DNA from: Parabacteroides distasonis ATCC 8503 | GTDB taxonomy: Bacteria; Bacteroidota; Bacteroidia; Bacteroidales; Tannerellaceae | Assembly: GCF_000012845.1 (NCBI RefSeq) | Contig: NC_009615.1 | Span: 581,501 to 645,500, forward strand | Reading direction: 5' to 3' | DNA: 64,000 nucleotides | Shown: piece after piece, positions 17,323 through 27,006 of the stretch | Layout of the letters: the number at the start of each line of letters is the position of its first letter | Position numbering within the stretch: the first letter of the stretch is position 1 | Notes under the pieces: generated by a model | The model's input: only the letters and a program-made list of their open reading frames with translations | What the model was told of the DNA's origin: nothing | Database searches by the model: none | Position numbers and translations under genes: made by a program

Positions 17323-18570
17323 ATGGCAAAAATAAAACCTTTCAAGGGAGTTCGTCCACCAAAAGAATTTATAGAGGAGGTGGCTTCCCGCCCCTATGAC
17401 GTATTGAACTCGCAAGAAGCTCGTGCGGAAGCGGAAGGAAACGAGAAATCCCTTTACCATATCATTAAACCGGAAATCGATTTCCCAGAAGGGACGGATG
17501 AGCATGATCCGGCTGTTTACCTGAAGGCCGCCGCCAATTTCAATAATTTTCAGGAAAAAGGTTGGTTGGTTCAGGATCAGAAAGAATGCTATTATGTTTA
17601 TGCCCAAACCATGAATGGCAAGACTCAATATGGGTTGGTAGTCGGGGCTTATGTTCCCGATTATATGAATGGCACGATCAAGAAACATGAGCTGACCCGC
17701 CGTGACAAGGAGGAGGATCGCATGAAGCACGTACGTGTCAACAACGCTAATATCGAGCCGGTATTCTTCGCTTATCCCGACAACTCAGAGTTAGACGCTA
17801 TCGTAATGAAATATACGGCTCGTGAGCCTGAATATAATTTCGTGGCGAAATTAGACGGTTTCGGCCATACGTTCTGGATTATCGATGAGGATAAGGACAT
17901 CGCCCGCATCACGGAGTTATTCGGGGAAATGCCTGCGTTGTATATTGCCGACGGACATCATCGTTCCGCCGCCGCTGCTTTGGTAGGAGCGGAGAAGGCC
18001 AAGCAAAACCCGGATCATAAGGGAGACGAGGAGTATAACTATTTCATGGCTGTTTGCTTCCCGGCCAACCAATTGACCATTATCGATTACAACCGTGTGG
18101 TAAAAGACTTGAACGGCTTGACCGAGGAACAATTCGTTGAGAGATTAACGAAAAACTTCGTGGTAGAGGAGAAGGGCTCTGCTATTTACAAACCGGGTGC
18201 CTTGCACAATTTCTCCCTGTATTTAGGAGGGAAATGGTATTCTTTGACCGCTAAGCCCGGTACGTACGATGACAATGACCCGATAGGCGTATTGGATGTC
18301 ACGATCTCTTCGAACTTGATTCTGGATGAGATTTTAGGCATTAAGGATTTACGTTCGGACAAGCGAATCGATTTCGTGGGAGGTATCCGTGGCCTGGGTG
18401 AATTGAAACGCCGTGTGGATAGCGGTGAGATGAAGGTTGCCTTGGCTTTGTATCCCGTTACGATGAAGCAATTGATGGATATCGCCGATACGGGTAATAT
18501 TATGCCGCCGAAGACGACGTGGTTCGAACCGAAGCTTCGCTCCGGTTTGGTGATCCATAAATTGGATTAA
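17323..18570 (+). CDS. DUF1015 family protein
   Basis: A 415-residue DUF1015 protein of unknown biochemical role. The family signatures are visible: AKIKPFKGVRPP at the start, RPYDVLNSQEARAEAEGN, and the histidine-rich ADGHHRSAAA motif near residue 208. It follows serC-serA in the same direction with a 71-bp gap containing the REP-like palindrome, and in Bacteroidales it commonly sits beside serA, suggesting a link to serine metabolism (inference from neighbourhood only). Full length, nothing unusual in codon use. Confidence 0.9.
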   Translation: MAKIKPFKGVRPPKEFIEEVASRPYDVLNSQEARAEAEGNEKSLYHIIKPEIDFPEGTDEHDPAVYLKAAANFNNFQEKGWLVQDQKECYYVYAQTMNGKTQYGLVVGAYVPDYMNGTIKKHELTRRDKEEDRMKHVRVNNANIEPVFFAYPDNSELDAIVMKYTAREPEYNFVAKLDGFGHTFWIIDEDKDIARITELFGEMPALYIADGHHRSAAAALVGAEKAKQNPDHKGDEEYNYFMAVCFPANQLTIIDYNRVVKDLNGLTEEQFVERLTKNFVVEEKGSAIYKPGALHNFSLYLGGKWYSLTAKPGTYDDNDPIGVLDVTISSNLILDEILGIKDLRSDKRIDFVGGIRGLGELKRRVDSGEMKVALALYPVTMKQLMDIADTGNIMPPKTTWFEPKLRSGLVIHKLD

Positions 18571-18601
18571 GTCTTATATACATAAATATAGCTTTGGATT
18601 G

Positions 18602-18633
18602 GGGTATAATCGTTGAAGATTATACCCTTTTTT
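18602..18633 (+). terminator. Terminator after the serC-serA-DUF1015 unit
   Basis: Perfect 10-bp stem GGGTATAATC/GATTATACCC with a 6-nt loop and six T. Confidence 0.92.
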
Positions 18634-18692
18634 ATCCTTGTAACCTAGATATACGGAATAAATTGTATCTTTAGGACTTAAATAGTATCGCA

Positions 18693-19324
18693 ATGGGTAA
18701 AATAAAAAATATAGTATTCGATCTGGGGGCGTTATCATAGATTTGGACCGGGATGAACCTGTTCGTCGTTTAATAGAGATTGGGGTCAAAGATGCCGATG
18801 GATTGATAGATCCTTACGAACAAAAAGGGGTTTTTCAAGATCTGGAGACCGGAAAGATCGGAGTAGAGGAGTTTTGTCGCTATTTACGGAAGCATACGGG
18901 TAAAGACCTTTCTTATGAGGATATTTGTTGGGCTTGGCTTGGCTTCATTGGTGGCGTTCCCCAATATAAATTGGACTACATATTAAAACTCCGTGAGAAA
19001 TATCAAGTCTATTTATTGAGCAATACAAATCCGATCATACAGCTTGAATGGGCACAGACAAAAGAGTTTACGCCGGCGGGCCGTCCATTAAATGATTATT
19101 TCGATAAATTGTATCTCTCTTATGAAATCGGTGTCACGAAGCCAGATCGTGAAATTTTTGATCGCATGGTCTTGGATTCAGGAATCAGACCAGAGGAAAC
19201 ATTATTTGTAGATGATGGTAAGAATAATATCGTAGTGGGGCAGGAACTGGGGTTCCATACCTATCAGCCTTTGAATGGAGAGGATTGGAGAGGGAGGCTC
19301 GATGAAATACTCTCAAAATCATAG
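18693..19324 (+). pseudogene. HAD-family phosphatase broken by a 1-base deletion in a G run
   Basis: A YihX-like HAD hydrolase split by a frameshift. From ATG 18693 the frame reads MGKIKNIVFDLG then hits TAG at 18738. Adding one G to the G5 run at 18725-18729 restores FDLGGVIIDLDRDEPV, which runs straight into the long downstream frame (18743-19324). That part keeps HAD motif II (YLLSNTNP), the motif III Lys (GVTKPDREIF) and motif IV (TLFVDDGKNN). The shift removes the nucleophile Asp in motif I, so the downstream frame alone should be inactive. Options are a true pseudogene, a homopolymer phase-variation tract, or an assembly error. No clear upstream promoter; a histidine kinase follows. Confidence 0.82.
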
Positions 19325-19362
19325 GATCTCTATTCCTCTTAATTAAATCTATATCATTGAAA

Positions 19363-21744
19363 ATGACAAATACTACTTTAAATTTGGAAGAACTACTCTG
19401 TGGTGTAAACGAGCTAGTCGATACGCTTTGGATCGTCACATTAGGTAATGAAAAGGTTGAGATAGTCAAAGATTCGATGACTCCCGAAAGGGAAGGAGAA
19501 TGTTTGGATTATACAGAACTTTGCCAGACTTACATTCAAGAATATGTATATCCTGCGGATTTAGGGAAATGGGAGGAGATCTTATCCTTGAATTCATTGC
19601 GGCAAATGGCGGCTAGCGGCGTAGCAAATAAGAAGTTCGACATGCGTTTCTGTAATGATTTGTTGGGTTTTGAGTGGCATGAGGCTTTTATTCGTATCTT
19701 GAAAGATAAGAGTGGAATTCCGGATCGTGTCATTCTTTTCAGCCGCTATGTGAATCATTGTCGCAAGGCACAGATCGTAGAGGCTGCCGTTCAGACTGAG
19801 TATGATTATGTCGTTTATATAGAGGCAAATACGAATAGCTATGTCATGTATACTTCCAATCGTGAAAGTGGGATGCCGGTCCCCCCGATAGCGAGTAATG
19901 ACTATGAAAAAGAGGTAGCCGAGTTCCACCACAAATATGTGCCGGAGGATCAGCGAGATGAGTTAACCCGAAATCTTTCCCTAGATCATGTCTTATCTAT
20001 CTTACAAAATTCCCGTGAGTATGTCTTGTTCTGTCAGGTGATGGAGAATGGCGTTTTTAGGGATAAGAAGTTGCGTTTTAGCTTTTTCGATAAGGAGAGG
20101 AATATACTTCTTTTGACCCGGACCGATATTATGGAGGTTCGTGAGGAAGAGCGGCAAAGGCAATTACTTCAAGATGCCCTACAAGTGGCTAAATCGGCAA
20201 ATCAGGCTAAATCGGATTTCTTATCCCGTATGAGCCATGATATACGTACTCCGATGAATGCCATTATCGGTATGACCACTATCGCCAGTATGCATATCGA
20301 CGATCGGGAGCGTATAGTGGATTGCTTGAAGAAGATTATGGTTTCTTCCAAATTGTTATTGAACTTGATCAATGAGGTCTTGGATATGTCTAAGGTAGAG
20401 AGCGGACATATTTTGCTGACAGACGAGGAGTTCGATATGGGCGAGTTATTGCAAAGCGTAATTACTATGGTTCAGACTTCGGTCAGTCAGAAGTTTCAGG
20501 ATTTCCGGGTTCACTTGTTTCAAATCAAACATGAAAAGCTGATTGGCGATGTGCAACGGATTCAGCAAGTATTGTTGAATTTGCTGTCAAACGCCATAAA
20601 GTATACGCCGGACTATGGGAAAATAACACTTGAGATACGGGAAAAGCCAATTAAAAATGGTAATTATGGTTTATTTGAGGTTACGGTTATAGACAATGGT
20701 ATCGGGATAAAGCCGGATTTCTTACACAAGGTTTTCGAACCATTTGAACGTGCGGAAGACGCAACCTTGCGGAATATACAAGGAACCGGCTTAGGCATGG
20801 CGATAAGCCGTAATATCGCTCATATGATGAATGGTGAGATTCTGGTGGAGAGTGAATATGGCAAAGGTTCCGTTTTTACATTTACGATGCAGTTGAAATT
20901 GCAGGATCAAGGGTGTTTTGAGGATGATCATTTAAGGGATTTACCGGTTCTCGTGGTAGACGATGATATCGTGTGTTGCGAGAACGCATGTATGAGGATT
21001 AACGAGATCGGTATGAAAGGTGAATATGCCATTTCTGGTGAGGAGGCTATCGGGAAAGTAGAGAGGGCACATCATCTTAATGATGACTATTTTGCCGTTA
21101 TCCTTGATCTGAAAATGCCGGGAATGGATGGAATCGAGACCGCTACCCGTATCCGAAAAGTCGTTGGCCGGGATATTCCGATCATTATTCTTTCCGCTTA
21201 TGATTGTCCGCATTTTGAGGAGATAGCCCAACGAGCCGGTGTCGATGGATTCATAAGTAAGCCGTTGATGAAATCCAAGTTATTTTATTTGATGAAAAGT
21301 TTCGCTATCAAGCAAGAGGAAAAAGAGGAAGAGACGGAGAAGCCTCAATATCCTTTCGGTAACTTTGAGGGTAAGCGGATCTTGCTGGTGGAAGATAATA
21401 GCTTGAATAGGGAAATAGCGACTGTGTTACTAGAAGAGACCGGTGCGGTGGTAGAGGAGGCGGAAAATGGCCTTGTCGCGGTGAATATGGTAAAAAACTC
21501 TAGTCCGGGATATTATGACTTGGTATTTATGGATATCCAGATGCCGGTCATGAACGGGTACGACTCTACTCGCCATATTCGGGCATTAGAACGTCCGGAT
21601 ATCAAGTCCATGCCGATAATAGCCATGTCTGCGAACGCATTTGCGGAAGACATCAAGTTGTGTAAAGAATCCGGAATGAATGAGCATATCGCTAAGCCGA
21701 TCGATTTCGGGAAAGTTCTTGAGATCTTAGAGAAATACTTGTAG
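19363..21744 (+). CDS. Hybrid sensor histidine kinase with two receiver domains
   Basis: A 793-residue signalling protein. No transmembrane segment is evident, so it is probably cytoplasmic. Order: two PAS-like sensor regions (about 15-130 and 140-260), a short coiled linker, HisKA with phospho-acceptor His292 in SRMSHDIRTPMNA, HATPase_c (LLSNAIKYTPD; DNGIGIKP; GTGLGMAI), receiver 1 (VLVVDDDIV; Asp in LDLKMPGMDG), receiver 2 (ILLVEDNSLN; Asp in MDIQMPVMNG; Lys in IAKPIDFG). No DNA-binding domain, so output must go through another protein or a phosphotransfer partner not seen here. Start: ATG 19363; an in-frame TTG at 19357 is less likely. Monocistronic, closed by a terminator shared with galE. 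Confidence 0.93.
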   Translation: MTNTTLNLEELLCGVNELVDTLWIVTLGNEKVEIVKDSMTPEREGECLDYTELCQTYIQEYVYPADLGKWEEILSLNSLRQMAASGVANKKFDMRFCNDLLGFEWHEAFIRILKDKSGIPDRVILFSRYVNHCRKAQIVEAAVQTEYDYVVYIEANTNSYVMYTSNRESGMPVPPIASNDYEKEVAEFHHKYVPEDQRDELTRNLSLDHVLSILQNSREYVLFCQVMENGVFRDKKLRFSFFDKERNILLLTRTDIMEVREEERQRQLLQDALQVAKSANQAKSDFLSRMSHDIRTPMNAIIGMTTIASMHIDDRERIVDCLKKIMVSSKLLLNLINEVLDMSKVESGHILLTDEEFDMGELLQSVITMVQTSVSQKFQDFRVHLFQIKHEKLIGDVQRIQQVLLNLLSNAIKYTPDYGKITLEIREKPIKNGNYGLFEVTVIDNGIGIKPDFLHKVFEPFERAEDATLRNIQGTGLGMAISRNIAHMMNGEILVESEYGKGSVFTFTMQLKLQDQGCFEDDHLRDLPVLVVDDDIVCCENACMRINEIGMKGEYAISGEEAIGKVERAHHLNDDYFAVILDLKMPGMDGIETATRIRKVVGRDIPIIILSAYDCPHFEEIAQRAGVDGFISKPLMKSKLFYLMKSFAIKQEEKEEETEKPQYPFGNFEGKRILLVEDNSLNREIATVLLEETGAVVEEAENGLVAVNMVKNSSPGYYDLVFMDIQMPVMNGYDSTRHIRALERPDIKSMPIIAMSANAFAEDIKLCKESGMNEHIAKPIDFGKVLEILEKYL

Positions 21745-21756
21745 ATATAAGGATAT

Positions 21757-21805
21757 AAAAAAGGCCATATCTTAGCTAAGCGCTATCAGATACGGCCTCT
21801 TTTTT
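21757..21805. terminator. Bidirectional terminator between the hybrid kinase and galE
   Basis: Stem AGGCCATATCT/AGATACGGCCT with one mismatch, preceded by an A run and followed by six T, so it can end both the plus-strand kinase gene and the minus-strand rnf-galE operon. Confidence 0.85.
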
Positions 21806-21812
21806 GTGTTAT

Positions 21813-22853
21813 TTACTGGATGCCACGTTCTCTCAAACGTTTCTGCCAGTTCCATGCGGATTGCAGGGTGTCGGCTAAAGTCTCCTTGGCGGTCCAGCCT
21901 AATACCTTATTCGCGTGCTCCGGATTGGCCCATACCTTCTCGATATCACCTTCACGACGGCCCACGATCTTGTGCGGAACCTTAACGCCTGTTGTCTGCT
22001 CGAAGGTATTGATCAGTTCAAGGACAGAAACACCATTGCCGGTACCTAGGTTGAATATCTCGATATGCTCATCAGACTTATTCTCAAGCATACGGTCCAT
22101 AGCGATTACATGCGCTTTCGCCAAGTCTACGACATTGATATAGTCACGGATGCAAGAGCCGTCTGCCGTATCATAATCATCGCCGAATACGCTTAATTCC
22201 TTGCGGATACCCATAGCCGTCTGTGTCAAGTACGGGATCAAGTTCTGGGGAACACCATTTGGCAACTCGCCGATCTCTGCGCTTGGGTGAGCGCCTATCG
22301 GGTTGAAGTAGCGCAAGATGATACTCTTGAAAGGCGCTCCCGCATGGATCGTATCCCGGATAATCTCCTCGTTGATCTGCTTCGTGTTTCCATAAGGAGA
22401 CATAGCGGGTTTGATCGGGGCATTCTCGGTTACCGGCAAGTTCTCCGGATCCGGTTGTCCGTATACCGTACAAGAGGAAGAGAATACGATACCTTCGATA
22501 TTGAATTCAGGCATCATCTCCAACAAGTTCACCAAAGTGACAATATTATTGCGATAATACTTCAAAGGCTGCTGTACGGATTCTCCTACCGCCTTGCTAG
22601 CGGCGAACAAGATAATGCCTTTGATGCCCGGATGAGCTTCCAATGCCTTGCGAGTACCTTCCTTATCCTTTAGATCCAATTGGATAAACTCCGGACGGAT
22701 GCCCGTGATTTTCTCGATACCATCGAGCACCTCGATATTCGAGTTTGACAAATCGTCGATAATGACTACCTCATATCCGGCGTTCTGCAATTCTACTGTG
22801 GTGTGTGAGCCGATATAACCGGTTCCGCCCGCTACTAAAATCTTCTTTTTCAT
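21813..22853 (-). CDS. galE: UDP-glucose 4-epimerase
   Basis: A 346-residue extended short-chain dehydrogenase interconverting UDP-glucose and UDP-galactose for surface polysaccharide and Leloir metabolism. NAD-binding GGTGYIGS near the start, the catalytic SSSCTVYG Ser/Thr region and the YGNTK (YxxxK) motif are intact. The MKKKILVAGG start at 22853 fits the family; an ATG four codons upstream at 22865 is also possible. It is the last gene of the rnf operon strand, a short gap after rnfA, and is probably co-transcribed though functionally unrelated. Confidence 0.95.
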   Translation of the reverse strand: MKKKILVAGGTGYIGSHTTVELQNAGYEVVIIDDLSNSNIEVLDGIEKITGIRPEFIQLDLKDKEGTRKALEAHPGIKGIILFAASKAVGESVQQPLKYYRNNIVTLVNLLEMMPEFNIEGIVFSSSCTVYGQPDPENLPVTENAPIKPAMSPYGNTKQINEEIIRDTIHAGAPFKSIILRYFNPIGAHPSAEIGELPNGVPQNLIPYLTQTAMGIRKELSVFGDDYDTADGSCIRDYINVVDLAKAHVIAMDRMLENKSDEHIEIFNLGTGNGVSVLELINTFEQTTGVKVPHKIVGRREGDIEKVWANPEHANKVLGWTAKETLADTLQSAWNWQKRLRERGIQ

Positions 22854-22878
22854 TCTAGTGTTCATTTAGATAAGTTTG

Positions 22879-23451
22879 TTATACGATACCCGAGAATCCC
22901 ATAAAAGCCATAGCTAGCAAACCGGCCGTTATCAAGGCGATAGGAGTGCCTTTCATGCCTTCCGGAACATGCGTCATGGCTAGTTGCTCCCGAATACCCG
23001 CGAAGATAATCAAAGCTAGCGCAAATCCAATAGCGGTCGAGATAGCATATACCACAGATTCTAATAAATTATACTCTTTTTGGATTACAAGGATCGCCAC
23101 ACCCAAGATACAGCAGTTCGTGGTGATCAACGGAAGGAATACGCCCAACGCCTGGTAAAGGGCGGGAGAGACCTTCTTCAATATGATTTCCACCATCTGA
23201 ACCAAGGCGGCGATGATCAAGATGAAACTGATCGTCTGCATGAACCCTAATCCGAAAGCGTCCAATATGTATTTTTGCACGAGGAATGTAACAATCGTGG
23301 CGATCGTAAGCACGAACGTAACGGCGGCTCCCATGCCTGCGGCAGTCTCCACTTTCTTAGATACCCCCAAGAACGGACAAATTCCCAAGAACTGTGCCAG
23401 TACAACGTTATTAACGAATACGGCGGCGATAAATATCAATATATATTCCAT
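22879..23451 (-). CDS. rnfA: Rnf complex subunit RnfA
   Basis: A 190-residue membrane subunit (about six helices) of the Rnf Na+/H+-pumping ferredoxin:NAD+ oxidoreductase, homologous to NqrE. The conserved NNVVLAQFLGICPFLG near the start and a mirrored TTNCCILGVAIL half are typical; RnfA and RnfE are inverted-topology homologues that hold an Fe-S centre between them. It lies 12 bp after rnfE and is the terminal rnf gene. Confidence 0.96.
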   Translation of the reverse strand: MEYILIFIAAVFVNNVVLAQFLGICPFLGVSKKVETAAGMGAAVTFVLTIATIVTFLVQKYILDAFGLGFMQTISFILIIAALVQMVEIILKKVSPALYQALGVFLPLITTNCCILGVAILVIQKEYNLLESVVYAISTAIGFALALIIFAGIREQLAMTHVPEGMKGTPIALITAGLLAMAFMGFSGIV

Positions 23452-23463
23452 ATGATCCGTTTA

Positions 23464-24048
23464 TTATGCTTTACGCAGTTTGTTTACTATTGCTACCAGA
23501 TAACCCAAGGCGATAAACGCTCCCGGAGCCAATACGAAGATCAGCGAACCATATTCCTCGGGCATCAAGGTTACGTTGAATAACTTACCGGTTCCCAAGA
23601 ACTCACGGCAAGCGCCCAGCAGCGTAAGAGCCATCGTAAAGCCCAGTCCGATACCGATTCCGTCGAAAGCGGATGGGACTACGCCGTTCTTCGCAGCGAA
23701 AGCCTCGGCACGTCCTAGTACGATACAGTTTACCACGATCAACGGGATAAATAATCCCAAGCTAGCGTATAAAGCCGGGACGAACGCTTCCATGCACATC
23801 TGCACTACGGTCACGAACGTCGCGATCACAACGATATATCCCGGGATACGCACCAAGTCGGGGATTACGTTTTTCAAGGCGGAAATCACGATATTCGAGC
23901 AAATCAATACGAACATCGTAGCCAATCCCATACTCATGCCGTTGATGGCCGAAGAGGTCGTTCCCAAGGTAGGACACATACCTAACAGTAATACAAATGT
24001 CGGGTTCTCCGTGATGATACCATTCATCAATATTTTTAGATTACTCAT
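23464..24048 (-). CDS. rnfE: Rnf complex subunit RnfE
   Basis: A 194-residue integral membrane subunit (NqrD homologue). NPTFVLLLGMCPTLGTTSSA and the second half IVVNCIVLGRAEAFA are family signatures, with a Cys in each half that can ligate the membrane Fe-S cluster shared with RnfA. It lies 17 bp downstream of rnfG and 12 bp upstream of rnfA. Confidence 0.96.
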   Translation of the reverse strand: MSNLKILMNGIITENPTFVLLLGMCPTLGTTSSAINGMSMGLATMFVLICSNIVISALKNVIPDLVRIPGYIVVIATFVTVVQMCMEAFVPALYASLGLFIPLIVVNCIVLGRAEAFAAKNGVVPSAFDGIGIGLGFTMALTLLGACREFLGTGKLFNVTLMPEEYGSLIFVLAPGAFIALGYLVAIVNKLRKA

Positions 24049-24065
24049 TGTTCTGTCCTCCCTTT

Positions 24066-24680
24066 TTATTTGTTATCAGTTGAAGTGGCACCCGTTAGTC
24101 CGTCTACGCCAGCGAATGCGCTATACGCACGGTTCACGGCATCGAGGAACGCACGGCTGGAGATTGTCGCTGCCGTGATAGCGTCCACATCGCCACCATC
24201 TTTTGTTACTTTTAAGCCTCCGTCCGGAATCGTACGTCCCAAGACACTTTGCTTGTTCTTGTCCGCACGGAACCATTCTTGCATCTTGGCTCCCAAGCCC
24301 GGAGTCTCGGCGTGTTGCAATACGGAATAGTTCAAGATCTTGCCATCCATATCGAAACCTACGATAACCCGTATCTCACCGCTAAAGCCTTTTTTCGTAT
24401 TACTCTCTACAGCTCCGCCAACGACTTGTCCGCCTTTCTTGGCAGGATAAATCTTGAGGGAATCACCATCGGAGGAGACGGCCATATAGACGTCCTCAGT
24501 CGGTTTGTTGTCGAACTCGGGAGCAACGGCTTTAATCGCTTCCTCCAAGGCGGTCGCTTTGGCTACCGCTATAGGGCCGGCGGTAAACTGGTTCACTCCG
24601 GCTAGGATCGCCCCTGCTACCAAGCAAATGCCTGTTAGTGAAAGGAGCATATTGGGTAATGTTGATTTTAATTTTGCCAT
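24066..24680 (-). CDS. rnfG: Rnf complex subunit RnfG, covalent FMN carrier, with a second flavinylation-like motif
   Basis: A 204-residue single-span protein whose periplasmic FMN_bind domain carries covalently bound FMN in the Rnf electron path. One N-terminal helix (about 10-30) is followed by the domain; the flavinylated Thr should be Thr172 in DAITAATISS. The last 14 residues hold another good match, DGLTGATST, with candidate Thr199. Usual RnfG proteins have one site, so the tail motif is odd. It overlaps no neighbour and is 2 bp from rnfD. Confidence 0.95.
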   Translation of the reverse strand: MAKLKSTLPNMLLSLTGICLVAGAILAGVNQFTAGPIAVAKATALEEAIKAVAPEFDNKPTEDVYMAVSSDGDSLKIYPAKKGGQVVGGAVESNTKKGFSGEIRVIVGFDMDGKILNYSVLQHAETPGLGAKMQEWFRADKNKQSVLGRTIPDGGLKVTKDGGDVDAITAATISSRAFLDAVNRAYSAFAGVDGLTGATSTDNK

Positions 24681-24682
24681 GC

Positions 24683-25651
24683 TTACTTTCCTCCGAAATG
24701 TTTAGGTTTGATATAGCTGTTGATTAGCGGAGTAAATGCGTTCATGATCAGGATAGCGAACGACATACCTTCCGGGTAAGACCCGAACAAACGGATCACC
24801 GTGGTAAGGATTCCGATTCCCACGCCGTAGACAAGCATTCCGTTCTTGCTCATCGGCGAGGTTACGTAGTCGGTCGCCATAAAGATGGAGCCTAATAACA
24901 AACCACCGGATAATAAATGAACGAACGGGCTGGCGTATTGTACCGGATTCACCAAGTGCATGATGCCCGTGAATACGAATACGGTAGCCAAGATGGATAC
25001 CGGGATCTGCCAAGTGATGATCTTTTTCCATAGCATGAATAAAAGACCGAGGATCAAGGCCACGGCGCTCACTTCACCGAGACTACCTCCCATAGCCCCT
25101 ACAAGCATATTCCCGTAAGACGGAAGCTCGGTCACGCCCTCGTTCATCAACGACAGTACCGTCGCACCGGTCTGGGCGTCCGTATAAGTCATCGGGAAAA
25201 CGTTCAAGGCATCTACCACCGGCCAAGTCGTCATCTGCGCCGGGAAGGAGATCAATAAGAATACACGTCCGACCAACGCCGGATTGAAAATATTATTACC
25301 TAATCCACCGAAAGACATCTTGCCGATGCCGATCGCCGCCAACGCTCCGATGATAATGATCCAGACCGGAAGGTTGGAAGGTAGGTTGAAGGCCAGCAAT
25401 ACGCCCGTCAGGATAGCGGAGCCATCGCAAAGGGTCGGTTCCTTTTTCATCAGGAATCGCTGGATCAAATACTCGAATATCATACAGGCCAGAACCGATA
25501 CGACCGTAACGATCAACGCTCCCAGACCGAAGAAATAAAGGGATACCAAGAAAGCCGGGATAAGGGCAATCAGTACACCATACATATTTTTGCTTATGCT
25601 GTCGCCTCCATGGATGTGGGGCGAGGGCGATACGTATAAATTATTTTCCAT
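24683..25651 (-). CDS. rnfD: Rnf complex subunit RnfD, membrane FMN subunit
   Basis: A 322-residue polytopic membrane protein (NqrB homologue) that carries covalent FMN and is part of the ion path. The flavinylation motif is DAQTGATVLS with Thr164. Other conserved segments: FNLPSNLPVW, GGLGNNIFNPALVGRVFLL and FMATDYVTSPM. It is 12 bp downstream of rnfC. Confidence 0.96.
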   Translation of the reverse strand: MENNLYVSPSPHIHGGDSISKNMYGVLIALIPAFLVSLYFFGLGALIVTVVSVLACMIFEYLIQRFLMKKEPTLCDGSAILTGVLLAFNLPSNLPVWIIIIGALAAIGIGKMSFGGLGNNIFNPALVGRVFLLISFPAQMTTWPVVDALNVFPMTYTDAQTGATVLSLMNEGVTELPSYGNMLVGAMGGSLGEVSAVALILGLLFMLWKKIITWQIPVSILATVFVFTGIMHLVNPVQYASPFVHLLSGGLLLGSIFMATDYVTSPMSKNGMLVYGVGIGILTTVIRLFGSYPEGMSFAILIMNAFTPLINSYIKPKHFGGK

Positions 25652-25663
25652 GTTGCTCTTGTT

Positions 25664-26995
25664 TTATGACTTTCTAGACCGGATAATACCCATAACTTTT
25701 CCTTTACCCAACCGGATCTGATCCAGCAACGGACGGTTGGCCGGACAGGTATAACTACACGACCCGCACTCGATACAGTCGGTGATATAGTTCTTCTCCG
25801 CCAATTCCCAATTCTGGAATTCCGTGGCGTTCATCAATAGGGTAGGGTTCAATCCCATCGGGCAGACACCTACGCATTTGGCGCAACGGATGCAATCCCG
25901 GATCGGCTTGCGGACAGATTCCTCCGTTGTCAGTAATAAAACACCGGAGCTTCCTTTGCAAACCGGCACCTCGGCGCTGATCAACGCTTTACCCATCATC
26001 GGTCCGCCACCGATAATCTTACCCGTATTCTCGGGCAGGCCACCTGCGGCCTCGATCAAGCAACTGATCGGTGTTCCCATACGAACCAAGAAATTGGAAG
26101 GATTAGCTACCGCCTTACCCGTGATCGTCACCACACGCTCGAACAACGGTTTATTCTTTTGTACCGCCTCGTAAACGGCATAAGCAGTTCCTACGTTCTG
26201 TACCACGGCACCCGCCGAGATAGGAAGCGCACCACTTTTTACCTGACGGCGAATAACGGCGTCGATCAATTGTTTCTCGCCTCCTTGCGGATATTGTACC
26301 TTAAGCGGCATGATCTCTATACCTTTATAATTTACCGCCAACTTTTGCAGATGGGCGATAGCGTCCGGCTTGTTATTCTCGATACCGATCACGGCCTTGT
26401 TCACGTTGACCGCTTTCATTAGGATCGTGACACCGACTAGGATTTGCTCGCCTTTCTCCAGCATCAACGAATGGTCGGAAGTAAGATAAGGCTCACACTC
26501 CACGGCGTTGATGATTACGATCTCTGCCTTGTTTCCGGGAGGCGGCATCAATTTCACCTGCGTAGGGAAAGTCGCTCCACCCAGACCGACGATACCGGAA
26601 GCGGCGATCTTATCCACGATTTCCTTGGAAGACAGCGTGCACTCCTTCACTAAGGTCTCGCTGCGGTCGATCGTCTCTTCCCATTCATCACCTTCCACAT
26701 CTATATAGATAGCGGGACGTTTGTATCCGCTAGCGTCGAGAGCGTTATCTATCTTGTTCACTTTGCCGGATACGGAAGAGTGGATGTTCGCTGATACGAA
26801 ACCACCCGCCTTGGCTAGCAATGTACCCACCTTTACCAGATCCCCTTTCTTCACCACGGCCTGCGCTGGGGCACCGATATGCTGGCTGAGGGGGATAATC
26901 ACCTGTTTAGGCGTAGCGAGAGCCGTAATTTTCTTACCGGCAGACAGTTTATTCTCGGGGGGATGTATACCTCCGATTCGAAATGTCCTTAGCAT
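25664..26995 (-). CDS. rnfC: Rnf complex subunit RnfC, NADH/FMN and Fe-S subunit
   Basis: A 443-residue peripheral subunit, homologous to NqrF/Nuo51-type flavoproteins, where NAD+ is reduced. N-terminal barrel-sandwich segment, flavin/NAD-binding SLBB-type core with GIVGLGGATFPTQVKL, and two C-terminal [4Fe-4S] motifs CIRCAKCVGVCP and CIECGSCSYTCP are all present. Length is compact, without the long Ala/Lys-rich C-terminal extension found in gammaproteobacterial RnfC. Confidence 0.96.
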   Translation of the reverse strand: MLRTFRIGGIHPPENKLSAGKKITALATPKQVIIPLSQHIGAPAQAVVKKGDLVKVGTLLAKAGGFVSANIHSSVSGKVNKIDNALDASGYKRPAIYIDVEGDEWEETIDRSETLVKECTLSSKEIVDKIAASGIVGLGGATFPTQVKLMPPPGNKAEIVIINAVECEPYLTSDHSLMLEKGEQILVGVTILMKAVNVNKAVIGIENNKPDAIAHLQKLAVNYKGIEIMPLKVQYPQGGEKQLIDAVIRRQVKSGALPISAGAVVQNVGTAYAVYEAVQKNKPLFERVVTITGKAVANPSNFLVRMGTPISCLIEAAGGLPENTGKIIGGGPMMGKALISAEVPVCKGSSGVLLLTTEESVRKPIRDCIRCAKCVGVCPMGLNPTLLMNATEFQNWELAEKNYITDCIECGSCSYTCPANRPLLDQIRLGKGKVMGIIRSRKS

Positions 26996-27006
26996 ACTAT
27001 TAGATT

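Noticed and set aside
18743..19324. Downstream part of the HAD gene as an independent intact protein
   Set aside because: It would lack the motif I nucleophile Asp, and a perfect N-terminus exists one base out of frame upstream, so it is treated as one frameshifted gene.
23576..24178. 200-residue plus-strand frame across rnfE and rnfG
   Set aside because: Antisense shadow of two well-supported rnf genes; no family features.
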